Shown: in pieces, positions 44,638 to 59,581 of the stretch
How positions within the stretch are numbered: the stretch's first letter is position 1
How the letters are laid out: every line of letters begins with the position of its first letter
NCBI RefSeq assembly: GCF_933775445.1
Contig: NW_026089526.1
Location: 124,001-188,000 of the forward strand
Direction: 5' to 3'
Origin: Argentina anserina
Lineage: Eukaryota > Streptophyta > Magnoliopsida > Rosales > Rosaceae
Length of the DNA stretch: 64,000 nucleotides
Translations under genes and position numbers: made by a program
Notes under the pieces: generated by a model
Told to the model about the DNA's origin: nothing
The model's input: only the letters and a program-made list of their open reading frames with translations
Database searches by the model: none

Positions 44638-47600
44638 GAAACACACTCCCACACTTGCAAAACTCTCAAATTCAATAGAAACTCGCATCAGAAAGCCTTA
44701 CAGAAAGATACTAAAACGAGAAATGAAAAGATACACAATTGGAATAGTAAAGATACGCAAACGATGTAAAGATACACAATTGGAATAGTAAAGATACGCA
44801 AACGATGTAAAGATACTAAGTTTGAAAGAAACACACTCCCACACTTGCAAAACTCTCAAATTCAATAGAAACTCGCATCAGAAATCCGTTCAGAAAGATA
44901 CTCCAACCAGAATTGAAAACATACACAATTGGAATAGTAAAGATACGCAAACGATGTAAAGATACTCAGTTTGAAAGAAACACACTCCCACACTTGCAAA
45001 ATTCTCAAATTCAATAGAAACTCGCATCAAAAAGCCTTACAGAAAGATACTCAAACGAGAAATGAAAAGATACACAATTACAATAGTAAAGATACGCAAA
45101 CGATGTAAAGATACTCAATTGGAATAGTAAAGATACGCAAACGATGTAAAGATACTCAGTTTGAAAGAAACACACTCCCACACTTGGAAAACTCTCAAAT
45201 TCAATAGAAACTCGCATCAGAAATCCGTTCAGAAAGATACTCAAACCAGAATTGAAAACATACACAATTGGAATAGGAAAGATACGCAAACGATGTAAAG
45301 ATACTCCGTTTTAAAGAAACACACTCCCACACTTGCAAAACTCTCAAATTCAATAGAAACTCGCATCAGAAATCCGTTCAGAAAGATACTCAAACCAGAA
45401 TTGAAAACATACACAATTGGAATAGGAAAGATACGCAAACGATGTAAAGATACTCCGTTTTAAAGAAACACACTCCCACACTTGCAAAACTCTCAAATTC
45501 AATAGAAACTCGCATCAGAAATCCGTTCAGAAATATACTCAAACCAGAATTGAAAACATACACAATTGGAATAGGAAAGATACGCAAACGATGTAAAGAT
45601 ACTCAGTTTTAAAGAAACACACTCCCACACTTGCAAAACTCTCAAATTCAATAGAAACTCGCATCAGAAATCCGTTCAGAAAGATACTCAAACGAGAATT
45701 GAAAACATACACAATTGGAATAGGAAAGATACGCAAACGATGTAAAGATACTCAGTTTGAAAGAAACACACTCCCACACTTGCAAAACTCTCAAATTCAA
45801 TAGAAACTCGCATCAGAAAGCCTTACAGAAAGATACTCAAACGAGAAATGAAAAGATACACAATTGGAATAGTAAAGATACGCAAACGATGTAAAGATAC
45901 ACAATTGGAATAGTAAAGATACGCAAACGATGTAAAGATACTAAGTTTGAAAGAAACACACTCCCACACTTGCAAAACTCTCAAATTCAATAGAAACTCG
46001 CATCAGAAATCCGTTCAGAAAGATACTCCAACCAGAATTGAAAACATACACAATTGGAATAGTAAAGATACGCAAACGATGTAAAGATACTCAGTTTGAA
46101 AGAAACACACTCCCACACTTGCAAAATTCTCAAATTCAATAGAAACTCGCATCAGAAAGCCTTACAGAAAGATACTCAAACGAGAAATGAAAAGATACAC
46201 AATTGGAATAGTAAAGATACGCAAACGATATAAAGATACACAATTGGAATAGTAATGATACGCAAACGATGTAAAGATACTCAGTTTGAAAGAAACACAC
46301 TCCCACACTTGCAAAACTCTCAAATTCAATAGAAACTCGCATCAGAAATCCGTTCAGAAAGATACTCAAACCAGAATTGAAAACATACACAATTGGAATA
46401 GGAAAGATACGCAAACGATGTAAAGATACTCAGTTTGAAAGAAACACACTCCCACACTTGCAAAACTCTCAAATTCAATAGAAACTCGCATCAGAAAGCC
46501 TTACAGAAAGATACTCAAACGAGAAATGAAAAGATACACAATTGGAATAGTAAAGATACGCAAACGATGTAAAGATACACAATTGGAATAGTAAAGATAC
46601 GCAAACGATGTAAAGATACTAAGTTTGAAAGAAACACACTCCCACACTTGCAAAACTCTCAAATTCAATAGAAACTCGCATCAGAAATCCGTTCAGAAAG
46701 ATACTCCAACCAGAATTGAAAACATACACAATTGGAATAGTAAAGATACGCAAACGATGTAAAGATACTCAGTTTGAAAGAAACACACTCCCACACTTGC
46801 AAAATTCTCAAATTCAATAGAAACTCGCATCAAAAAGCCTTACAGAAAGATACTCAAACGAGAAATGAAAAGATACACAATTACAATAGTAAAGATACGC
46901 AAACGATGTAAAGATACACAATTGGAATAGTAATGATACGCAAACGATGTAAAGATACTCAGTTTGAAAGAAACACACTCCCACACTTGCAAAACTCTCA
47001 AATTCAATAGAAACTCGCATCAGAAAGCCTTACAGAAAGATACTCAAACGAGAAATGAAAAGATACACAATTGGAATAGTAAAGATACGCAAACGATATA
47101 AAGATACACAATTGGAATAGTAAAGATACGCAAACGATGTAAAGATACTCAGTTTGAAAGAAACACACTCCCACACTTGCAAAACTCTCAAATTCAATAG
47201 AAACTCGCATCAGAAATCCGTTCAGAAAGATACTCAAACCAGAATTGAAAACATACACAATTGGAATAGGAAAGATACGCAAACGATGTAAAGATACACA
47301 ATTGGAATAGTAAAGATACGCAAACGATGTAAAGATACTAAGTTTGAAAGAAACACACTCCCACACTTGCAAAACTCTCAAATACAATAGAAACTCGCAT
47401 CAGAAGCGTTACAGAAAGATACACAAACGAGAAATGAAAAGATACACAATTGGAATAGTAAAGATACGCAAACGATGTAAAGATACTCAGTTTGAAAGAA
47501 ACACACTCCCACACTTGCAAAACTCTCAAATTCAATAGAAACTCGCACCAGAAATCCGTTCAGAAAGATACTCAAACCAGAATTGAAAACATACACAGTT

Positions 47601-47693
47601 GGAATAGTAAAGATACGCAAACGATGTAAAGATACTAAGTTTGAAAGAAACACACTCCCACACTTGCAAAACTCTCAAATTCAATGGAAACTC
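44638..47693. repeat. ~3.05-kb near-identical duplicated segment, copy 2 (offset 3,348 bp)
   Basis: This is the partner of 41,290-44,345. Its right end continues into a further match: about 47,344-48,500 corresponds to 39,102-40,250 at an offset of 8,242 bp, including the cataagaaagctttac and catacgag variants at about 39,603 and 47,845. The duplications are therefore layered rather than simple tandem copies. Confidence 0.85.
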
Positions 47694-49464
47694 GCATCAG
47701 AAATACGTTCAGAAAGATACTCAAACCAGAATTGAAAACATACACAATTGGAATAGGAAAGATACGCAAACGATGTAAAGATACTCAGTTTTAAAGAAAC
47801 TCGCTCCCACACTTGCAAAATACTCAAATTCAATAGAAACTCGCATAAGAAAGCTTTACAGAAAGATACTCATACGAGAAATGAAAAGATACACAATTGG
47901 AATAGTAAAGATACGCAAATGATGTAAAAATACACAATTGGAATAGTAAAGATACGCAAATGATGTAAAGATAATAAGTTTGAAAGAAACACACTCCCAC
48001 ACTTGCAAAACTCTCAAATTCAATGGAAACTCGCATCAGAAATCCGTTCAGAAAGATACTCAAATCAGAATTGAAAACATACACAATTGGAATAGGAAAG
48101 ATACGCAAACGATGTAAAGATACTCAGTTTTAAAGAAACTCGCTCCCACACTTGCAAAATACTCAAATTCAATATAAACTCGCATCAGAAAGCCTTACAG
48201 AAAGATACTCAAACGAGAAATGAAAAGATACACAATTGGAATAGTAAAGATACGCAAACGATGTAAAGATACACAATTGGAATAGTAAAGATACGCAAAC
48301 GATGTAAAGATACTAAGTTTGAAAGAAACACACTCCCACACTTGCAAAACTCTCAAATTCAATAGAAACTCGCATCAGAAAGCCTTACAGAAAGATACTA
48401 AAACGAGAAATGAAAAGATACACAATTGGAATAGTAAAGATACGCAAACGATGTAAAGATACACAATTGGAATAGTAAAGATACGCAAACGATGTAAAGA
48501 TACTAAGTTTGAAAGAAACACACTCCCACACTTGCAAAACTCTCAAATTCAATATAAACTCGCATCAGAAAGCCTTACAGAAAGATACTAAAACGAGAAA
48601 TGAAAAGATACACAATTGGAATAGTAAAGATACGCAAACGATGTAAAGATACACAATTGGAATAGTAAAGATACGCAAACGATGTAAAGATACTAAGTTT
48701 GAAAGAAACACACTCCCACACTTGCAAAACTCTCAAATTCAATAGAAACTCGCATCAGAAATCCGTTCAGAAAGATACTCCAACCAGAATTGAAAACATA
48801 CACAATTGGAATAGTAAAGATACGCAAACGATGTAAAGATACTCAGTTTGAAAGAAACACACTCCCACACTTGCAAAATTCTCAAATTCAATAGAAACTC
48901 GCATCAAAAAGCCTTACAGAAAGATACTCAAACGAGAAATGAAAAGATACACAATTACAATAGTAAAGATACGCAAACGATGTAAAGATACTCAATTGGA
49001 ATAGTAAAGATACGCAAACGATGTAAAGATACTCAGTTTGAAAGAAACACACTCCCACACTTGGAAAACTCTCAAATTCAATAGAAACTCACATCAGAAA
49101 TCCGTTCAGAAAGATACTCAAACCAGAATTGAAAACATACACAATTGGAATAGGAAAGATACGCAAACGATGTAAAGATACTCCGTTTTAAAGAAACACA
49201 CTCCCACACTTGCAAAACTCTCAAATTCAATAGAAACTCGCATCAGAAATCCGTTCAGAAAGATACTCAAACCAGAATTGAAAACATACACAATTGGAAT
49301 AGGAAAGATACGCAAACGATGTAAAGATACTCCGTTTTAAAGAAACACACTCCCACACTTGCAAAACTCTCAAATTCAATAGAAACTCGCATCAGAAATC
49401 CGTTCAGAAAGATACTCAAACCAGAATTGAAAACATACACAATTGGAATAGGAAAGATACGCAA

Positions 49465-52400
49465 ACGATGTAAAGATACTCAGTTTTAAAGAAACACACT
49501 CCCACAATTGCAAAACTCTCAAATTCAATAGAAACTCGCATCAGAAAGCCTTACAGAAAGATACTCAAACGAGAAATGAAAAGATACACAATTGGAATAG
49601 TAAAGATACGCAAACGATATAAAGATACACAATTGGAATAGTAATGATACGCAAACGATGTAATGATACTCAGTTTGAAAGAAACACACTCCCACACTTG
49701 CAAAACTCTCAAATTCAATAGAAACTCGCATCAGAAATCCGTTCAGAAAGATACTCAAACCAGAATTGAAAACATACACAATTGGAATAGGAAAGATACG
49801 CAAACGATGTAAAGATACTCAGTTTGAAAGAAACACACTCCCACACTTGCAAAACTCTCAAATTCAATAGAAACTCGCATCAGAAAGCCTTACAGAAAGA
49901 TACTCAAACGAGAAATGAAAAGATACACAATTGGAATAGTAAAGATACGCAAACGATGTAAAGATACACAATTGGAATAGTAAAGATACGCAAACGATGT
50001 AAAGATACTAAGTTTGAAAGAAACACACTCCCACACTTGCAAAACTCTCAAATTCAATAGAAACTCGCATCAGAAATCCGTTCAGAAAGATACTCCAACC
50101 AGAATTGAAAACATACACAATTGGAATAGTAAAGATACGCAAACGATGTAAAGATACTCAGTTTGAAAGAAACACACTCCCACACTTGCAAAATTCTCAA
50201 ATTCAATAGAAACTCGCATCAAAAAGCCTTACAGAAAGATACTCAAACGAGAAATGAAAAGATACACAATTACAATAGTAAAGATACGCAAACGATGTAA
50301 AGATACACAATTGGAATAGTAATGATACGCAAACGATGTAAAGATACTCAGTTTGAAAGAAACACACTCCCACACTTGCAAAACTCTCAAATTCAATAGA
50401 AACTCGCATCAGAAAGCCTTACAGAAAGATACTCAAACGAGAAATGAAAAGATACACAATTGGAATAGTAAAGATACGCAAACGATGTAAAGATACACAA
50501 TTGGAATAGTAAAGATACGCAAACGATGTAAAGATACTCAGTTTGAAAGAAACACACTCCCACACTTGCAAAACTCTCAAATTCAATAGAAACTCGCATC
50601 AGAAATCCGTTCAGAAAGATACTCAAACCAGAATTGAAAACATACACAATTGGAATAGGAAAGATACGCAAACGATGTAAAGATACTCAGTTTGAAAGAA
50701 ACACACTCCCACACTTGCAAAACTCTCAAATTCAATAGAAACTCGCATCAGAAAGCCTTACAGAAAGATACTCAAACGAGAAATGAAAAGATACACAATT
50801 GGAATAGTAAAGATACGCAAACGATGTAAAGATACACAATTGGAATAGTAAAGATACGCAAACGATGTAAAGATACTCAGTTTGAAAGAAACACACTCCC
50901 ACACTTGCAAAATTCTCAAATTCAATAGAAACTCGCATCAAAAAGCCTTACAGAAAGATACTCAAACGAGAAATGAAAAGATACACAATTAGAATAGTAA
51001 AGATACGCAAACGATGTAAAGATACTCAATTGGAATAGTAAAGATACGCAAACGATGTAAAGATACTCAGTTTGAAAGAAACACACTCCCACACTTGGAA
51101 AACTCTCAAATTCAATAGAAACTCGCATCAGAAATCCGTTCAGAAAGATACTCAAACCAGAATTGAAAACATACACAATTGGAATAGGAAAGATACGCAA
51201 ACGATGTAAAGATACTCCGTTTTAAAGAAACACACTCCCACACTTGCAAAACTCTCAAATTCAATAGAAACTCGCATCAGAAATCCGTTCAGAAAGATAC
51301 TCAAACCAGAATTGAAAACATACACAATTGGAATAGGAAAGATACGCAAACGATGTAAAGATACTCAGTTTTAAAGAAACACACTCCCACACTTGCAAAA
51401 CTCTCAAATTCAATAGAAACTCGCATCAGAAAGCCTTACAGAAAGATACTCAAACGAGAAATGAAAAGATACACAATTGGAATAGTAAAGATACGCAAAC
51501 GATATAAAGATACACAATTGGAATAGTAATGATACGCAAACGATGTAAAGATACTCAGTTTGAAAGAAACACACTCCCACACTTGCAAAACTCTCAAATT
51601 CAATAGAAACTCGCATCAGAAATCCGTTCAGAAAGATACTCAAACCAGAATTGAAAACATACACAATTGGAATAGGAAAGATACGCAAACGATGTAAAGA
51701 TACTCAGTTTGAAAGAAACACACTCCCACACTTGCAAAACTCTCAAATTCAATAGAAACTCGCATCAGAAAGCCTTACAGAAAGATACTCAAACGAGAAA
51801 TGAAAAGATACACAATTGGAATAGTAAAGATACGCAAACGATGTAAAGATACACAATTGGAATAGTAAAGATACGCAAACGATGTAAAGATACTAAGTTT
51901 GAAAGAAACACACTCCCACACTTGCAAAACTCTCAAATTCAATAGAAACTCGCATCAGAAATCCGTTCAGAAAGATACTCCAACCAGAATTGAAAACATA
52001 CACAATTGGAATAGTAAAGATACGCAAACGATGTAAAGATACTCAGTTTGAAAGAAACACACTCCCACACTTGCAAAATTCTCAAATTCAATAGAAACTC
52101 GCATCAAAAAGCCTTACAGAAAGATACTCAAACGAGAAATGAAAAGATACACAATTACAATAGTAAAGATACGCAAACGATGTAAAGATACACAATTGGA
52201 ATAGTAATGATACGCAAACGATGTAAAGATACTCAGTTTGAAAGAAACACACTCCCACACTTGCAAAACTCTCAAATCCAATAGAAACTCGCATCAGAAA
52301 GCCTTACAGAAAGATACTCAAACGAGAAATGAAAAGATACACAATTGGAATAGTAAAGATACGCAAACGATATAAAGATACACAATTGGAATAGTAAAGA

Positions 52401-55400
52401 TACGCAAACGATGTAAAGATACTCAGTTTGAAAGAAACACACTCCCACACTTGCAAAACTCTCAAATTCAATAGAAACTCGCATCAGAAATCCGTTCAGA
52501 AAGATACTCAAACCAGAATTGAAAACATACACAATTGGAATAGGAAAGATACGCAAACGATGTAAAGATACTCAGTTTGAAAGAAACACACTCCCACACT
52601 TGCAAAACTCTCAAATTCAATAGAAACTCGCATCAGAAAGCCTTACAGAAAGATACTCAAACGAGAAATGAAAAGATACACAATTGGAATAGTAAAGATA
52701 CGCAAACGATGTAAAGATACTCAATTGGAATAGTAAAGATACGCAAACGATGTAAAGATACTCAGTTTGAAAGAAACACACTCCCACACTTGGAAAACTC
52801 TCAAATTCAATAGAAACTCGCATCAGAAATCCGTTCAGAAAGATACTCAAACCAGAATTGAAAACAAACACAATTGGAATAGGAAAGATACGCAAACGAT
52901 GTAAAGATACTCAGTTTTAAAGAAACACACTCCCACACTTGCAAAACTCTCAAATTCAATAGAAACTCGCATCAGAAATCCGTTCAGAAAGATACTCAAA
53001 CCAGAATTGAAAACATACACAATTGGAATAGGAAAGATACGCAAACGATGTAAAGATACTCAGTTTTAAAGAAACACACTCCCACACTTGCAAAACTCTC
53101 AAATTCAATAGAAACTCGCATCAGAAAGCCTTACAGAAAGATACTCAAACGAGAAATGAAAAGATACACAATTGGAATAGTAAAGATACGCAAACGATAT
53201 AAAGATACACAATTGGAATAGTAATGATACGCAAACGATGTAAAGATACTCAGTTTGAAAGAAACACACTCCCACACTTGCAAAACTCTCAAATTCAATA
53301 GAAACTCGCATCAGAAATCCGTTCAGAAAGATACTCAAACCAGAATTGAAAACATACACAATTGGAATAGGAAAGATACGCAAACGATGTAAAGATACTC
53401 AGTTTGAAAGAAACACACTCCCACACTTGCAAAACTCTCAAATTCAATAGAAACTCGCATCAGAAAGCCTTACAGAAAGATACTCAAACGAGAAATGAAA
53501 AGATACACAATTGGAATAGTAAAGATACGCAAACGATGTAAAGATACACAATTGGAATAGTAAAGATACGCAAACGATGTAAAGATACTAAGTTTGAAAG
53601 AAACACACTCCCACACTTGCAAAACTCTCAAATTCAATAGAAACTCGCATCAGAAATCCGTTCAGAAAGATACTCCAACCAGAATTGAAAACATACACAA
53701 TTGGAATAGTAAAGATACGCAAACGATGTAAAGATACTCAGTTTGAAAGAAACACACTCCCACACTTGCAAAATTCTCAAATTCAATAGAAACTCGCATC
53801 AAAAAGCCTTACAGAAAGATACTCAAACGAGAAATGAAAAGATACACAATTACAATAGTAAAGATACGCAAACGATGTAAAGATACTCAATTGGAATAGT
53901 AATGATACGCAAACGATGTAAAGATACTCAGTTTGAAAGAAACACACTCCCACACTTGCAAAACTCTCAAATTCAATAGAAACTCGCATCAGAAAGCCTT
54001 ACAGAAAGATACTCAAACGAGAAATGAAAAGATACACAATTGGAATAGTAAAGATACGCAAACGATATAAAGATACACAATTGGAATAGTAAAGATACGC
54101 AAACGATGTAAAGATACTCAGTTTGAAAGAAACACACTCCCACACTTGCAAAACTCTCAAATTCAATAGAAACTCGCATCAGAAATCCGTTCAGAAAGAT
54201 ACTCAAACCAGAATTGAAAACATACACAATTGGAATAGGAAAGATACGCAAACGATGTAAAGATACTCAGTTTGAAAGAAACACACTCCCACACTTGCAA
54301 AACTCTCAAATTCAATAGAAACTCGCATCAGAAAGCCTTACAGAAAGATACTCAAACGAGAAATGAAAAGATACACAATTGGAATAGTAAAGATACGCAA
54401 ACGATGTAAAGATACACAATTGGAATAGTAAAGATACGCAAACGATGTAAAGATACTCAGTTTGAAAGAAACACACTCCCACACTTGCAAAATTCTCAAA
54501 TTCAATAGAAACTCGCATCAAAAAGCCTTACAGAAAGATACTCAAACAAGAAATGAAAAGATACACAATTAGAATAGTAAAGATACGCAAACGATGTAAA
54601 GATACTCAATTGGAATAGTAAAGATACGCAAACGATGTAAAGATACTCAGTTTGAAAGAAACACACTCCCACACTTGGAAAACTCTCAAATTCAATAGAA
54701 ACTCGCATCAGAAATCCGTTCAGAAAGATACTCAAACCAGAATTGAAAACATACACAATTGGAATAGGAAAGATACGCAAACGATGTAAAGATACTCAGT
54801 TTTAAAGAAACACACTCCCACACTTGCAAAACTCTCAAATTCAATAGAAACTCGCATCAGAAATCCGTTCAGAAAGATACTCAAACCAGAATTGAAAACA
54901 TACACAATTGGAATAGGAAAGATACGCAAACGATGTAAAGATACTCAGTTTTAAAGAAACACACTCCCACACTTGCAAAACTCTCAAATTCAATAGAAAC
55001 TCGCATCAGAAAGCCTTACAGAAAGATACTCAAACGAGAAATGAAAAGATACACAATTGGAATAGTAAAGATACGCAAACGATATAAAGATACACAATTG
55101 GAATAGTAATGATACGCAAACGATGTAAAGATACTCAGTTTGAAAGAAACACACTCCCACACTTGCAAAACTCTCAAATTCAATAGAAACTCGCATCAGA
55201 AATCCGTTCAGAAAGATACTCAAACCAGAATTGAAAACATACACAATTGGAATAGGAAAGATACGCAAACGATGTAAAGATACTCAGTTTGAAAGAAACA
55301 CACTCCCACACTTGCAAAACTCTCAAATTCAATAGAAACTCGCATCAGAAAGCCTTACAGAAAGATACTCAAACGAGAAATGAAAAGATACACAATTACA

Positions 55401-58400
55401 ATAGTAAAGATACGCAAACGATGTAAAGATACACAATTGGAATAGTAATGATACGCAAACGATGTAAAGATACTCAGTTTGAAAGAAACACACTCCCACA
55501 CTTGCAAAATTCTCAAATTCAATAGAAACTCGCATCAAAAAGCCTTACAGAAAGATACTCAAACGAGAAATGAAAAGATACACAATTACAATAGTAAAGA
55601 TACGCAAACGATGTAAAGATACACAATTGGAATAGTAATGATACGCAAACGATGTAAAGATACTCAGTTTGAAAGAAACACACTCCCACACTTGCAAAAC
55701 TCTCAAATTCAATAGAAACTCGCATCAGAAAGCCTTACAGAAAGATACTCAAACGAGAAATGAAAAGATACACAATTGGAATAGTAAAGATACGCAAACG
55801 ATATAAAGATACACAATTGGAATAGTAAAGATACGCAAACGATGTAAAGATACTCAGTTTGAAAGAAACACACTCCCACACTTGCAAAACTCTCAAATTC
55901 AATAGAAACTCGCATCAAAAAGCCTTACAGAAAGATACTCAAACGAGAAATGAAAAGATACACAATTACAATAGTAAAGATACGCAAACGATGTAAAGAT
56001 ACACAATTGGAATAGTAATGATACGCAAACGATGTAAAGATACTCAGTTTGAAAGAAACACACTCCCACACTTGCAAAATTCTCAAATTCAATAGAAACT
56101 CGCATCAAAAAGCCTTACAGAAAGATACTCAAACGAGAAATGAAAAGATACACAATCACAATAGTAAAGATACGCAAACGATGTAAAGATACACAATTGG
56201 AATAGTAATGATACGCAAACGATGTAAAGATACTCAGTTTGAAAGAAACACACTCCCACACTTGCAAAACTCTCAAATTCAATAGAAACTCGCATCAGAA
56301 AGCCTTACAGAAAGATACTCAAACGAGAAATGAAAAGATACACAATTGGAATAGTAAAGATACGCAAACGATATAAAGATACACAATTGGAATAGTAAAG
56401 ATACGCAAACGATGTAAAGATACTCAGTTTGAAAGAAACACACTCCCACACTTGCAAAACTCTCAAATTCAATAGAAACTCGCATCAGAAATCCGTTCAG
56501 AAAGATACTCAAACCAGAATTGAAAACATACACAATTGGAATAGGAAAGATACGCAAACGATGTAAAGATACTCAGTTTGAAAGAAACACACTCCCACAC
56601 TTGCAAAACTCTCAATTCAATAGAAACTCGCATCAGAAAGCCTTACAGAAAGATACTCAAACGAGAAATGAAAAGATACACAATTGGAATAGTAAAGATA
56701 CGCAAACGATGTAAAGATACACAATTGGAATAGTAAAGATACGCAAACGATGTAAAGATACTCAGTTTGAAAGAAACACACTCCCACACTTGCAAAATTC
56801 TCAAATTCAATAGAAACTCGCATCAAAAAGCCTTACAGAAAGATACTCAAACAAGAAATGAAAAGATACACAATTAGAATAGTAAAGATACGCAAACGAT
56901 GTAAAGATACTCAATTGGAATAGTAAAGATACGCAAACGATGTAAAGATACTCAGTTTGAAAGAAACACACTCCCACACTTGGAAAACTCTCAAATTCAA
57001 TAGAAACTCGCATCAGAAATCCGTTCAGAAAGATACTCAAACCAGAATTGAAAACATACACAATTGGAATAGGAAAGATACGCAAACGATGTAAAGATAC
57101 TCAGTTTTAAAGAAACACACTCCCACACTTGCAAAACTCTCAAATTCAATAGAAACTCGCATCAGAAATCCGTTCAGAAAGATACTCAAACCAGAATTGA
57201 AAACATACACAATTGGAATAGGAAAGATACGCAAACGATGTAAAGATACTCAGTTTGAAAGAAACACACTCCCACACTTGCAAAACTCTCAAATTCAATA
57301 GAAACTCGCATCAGAAAGCCTTACAGAAAGATACTCAAACGAGAAATGAAAAGATACACAATTGGAATAGTAAAGATACGCAAACGATATAAAGATACAC
57401 AATTGGAATAGTAATGATACGCAAACGATGTAAAGATACTCAGTTTGAAAGAAACACACTCCCACACTTGCAAAACTCTCAAATTCAATAGAAACTCGCA
57501 TCAGAAATCCGTTCAGAAAGATACTCAAACCAGAATTGAAAACATACACAATTGGAATAGGAAAGATACGCAAACGATGTAAAGATACTCAGTTTGAAAG
57601 AAACACACTCCCACACTTGCAAAACTCTCAAATTCAATAGAAACTCGCATCAGAAAGCCTTACAGAAAGATACTCAAACGAGAAATGAAAAGATACACAA
57701 TTGGAATAGTAAAGATACGCAAACGATGTAAAGATACACAATTGGAATAGTAAAGATACGCAAACGATGTAAAGATACTCAGTTTGAAAGAAACACACTC
57801 CCACACTTGCAAAATTCTCAAATTCAATAGAAACTCGCATCAAAAAGCCTTACAGAAAGATACTCAAACAAGAAATGAAAAGATACACAATTAGAATAGT
57901 AAAGATACGCAAACGATGTAAAGATACTCAATTGGAATAGTAAAGATACGCAAACGATGTAAAGATACTCAGTTTGAAAGAAACACACTCCCACACTTGG
58001 AAAACTCTCAAATTCAATAGAAACTCGCATCAGAAATCCGTTCAGAAAGATACTCAAACCAGAATTGAAAACATACACAATTGGAATAGGAAAGATACGC
58101 AAACGATGTAAAGATACTCAGTTTGAAAGAAACACACTCCCACACTTGCAAAACTCTCAAATTCAATAGAAACTCGCATCAGAAATCCGTTCAGAAAGAT
58201 ACTCAAACCAGAATTGAAAACATACACAATTGGAATAGGAAAGATACGCAAACGATGTAAAGATACTCAGTTTGAAAGAAACACACTCCCACACTTGCAA
58301 AACTCTCAAATTCAATAGAAACTCGCATCAGAAAGCCTTACAGAAAGATACTCAAACGAGAAATGAAAAGATACACAATTGGAATAGTAAAGATACGCAA
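49465..58400. repeat. Higher-order repeat block with ~1.7-2.3-kb period, five copies
   Basis: The combination of an agaaagcc B block, cgatataaag, aatgatacg and then an aaatccgttcag B block recurs at about 49,525, 51,410, 53,105, 54,990 and 57,295. Spacings are 1,885, 1,695, 1,885 and 2,305 bp, so periods differ by roughly whole monomers (190 bp between the first two). Neighbouring units with caaaattctc and actcaattgg follow in a conserved order. Copies look very similar, which is consistent with recent local amplification. Confidence 0.8.
55387..56526. repeat. Run of six 190-bp (A2B) monomers
   Basis: Consecutive units begin at 55,387, 55,577, 55,767, 55,957, 56,147 and 56,337, exactly 190 bp apart, and each has two A blocks followed by one 108-bp B block. 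Several carry attacaatag in the first A and aatgatacg in the second. This is the clearest stretch of the 190-bp form and shows that the length step from 149 is exactly one 41-bp block. Confidence 0.95.
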
Positions 58401-59006
58401 ACGATGTAAAGATACACAATTGGAATAGTAAAGATACGCAAACGATGTAAAGATACTAAGTTTGAAAGAAACACACTCCCACACTTGCAAAACTCTCAAA
58501 TTCAATAGAAACTCGCATCAGAAATCCGTTCAGAAAGATACTCAAACCAGAATTGAAAACATACACAATTGGAATAGTAAAGATACGCAAACGATGTAAA
58601 GATACTCAGTTTGAAAGAAACACACTCCCACACTTGCAAAATTCTCAAATTCAATAGAAACTCGCATCAGAAATCCGTTCAGAAAGATACTCAAACCAGA
58701 ATTGAAAACATACACAATTGGAATAGTAAAGATAAGCAAACGATGTAAAGATACTAAGTTTGAAAGAAACACACTCCCACACTTGTAAAACTCTCGAATT
58801 CAATAGAAACTCGCATCAGAAATCCGTTCAGAAAGATACTCAAACCAGAATTGAAAACATACACAATTGGAAGAGGAAAGATACGCAAATGATGTAAAGA
58901 TACTCAGTTTTAAAAAAACTCGCTCCCACACTTGCAAAATACTCAAATTCAATAGAAACTCGCATCAGAAAGCCTTACAGAAAGATACTCAAACGAGAAA
59001 TGAAAA

Positions 59007-59129
59007 CATACACAATTCGAATAGTAAAGATACGCAAACGATGTAAAGATACACAATTGGAATAGTAAAGATACGCAAACGATGTAAAGATACACAATTG
59101 GAATAGTAAAGATACGCAAACGATGTAAA
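59007..59129. repeat. Triple 41-bp A block (A3)
   Basis: Three consecutive 41-bp A blocks lie between two B blocks; the first begins catacacaattcg. A3 units are common in zone I and rare in zone III, so this copy close to the right end of the array is an outlier. The next B begins gatactcaatttg at 59,130. Confidence 0.9.
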
Positions 59130-59581
59130 GATACTCAATTTGAAAGAAACACACTCCCACACTTGCAAAACTCTCAAATTCAATAGAAACTCGCATCAGA
59201 AAGCCTTACAGAAAGATACTCAAACGAGAAATGAAAAGATACACAATTGGAATAGTAAAGATACGCAAACGATATAAAGATACACAATTGGAATAGTAAA
59301 GATACGCAAACGATGTAAAGATACTCAGTTTGAAAGAAACACACTCCCACACTTGCAAAACTCTCAAATTCAATAGAAACTCGCATCAGAAATCCGTTCA
59401 GAAAGATACTCAAACCAGAATTGAAAACATACACAATTGGAATAGGAAAGATACGCAAACGATGTAAAGATACTCAGTTTGAAAGAAACACACTCCCACA
59501 CTTGCAAAACTCTCAAATTCAATAGAAACTCGCATCAGAAAGCCTTACAGAAAGATACTCAAACGAGAAATGAAAAGATAC

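Noticed and set aside
350..59458. Hundreds of open frames of 64-308 codons on both strands within the satellite.
   Set aside because: They are the same two or three translations repeated with each monomer. Many need TTG or other non-ATG starts, length depends only on whether the monomer is 189 or 190 bp, and the tandem DNA explains them fully. None is annotated as a gene.
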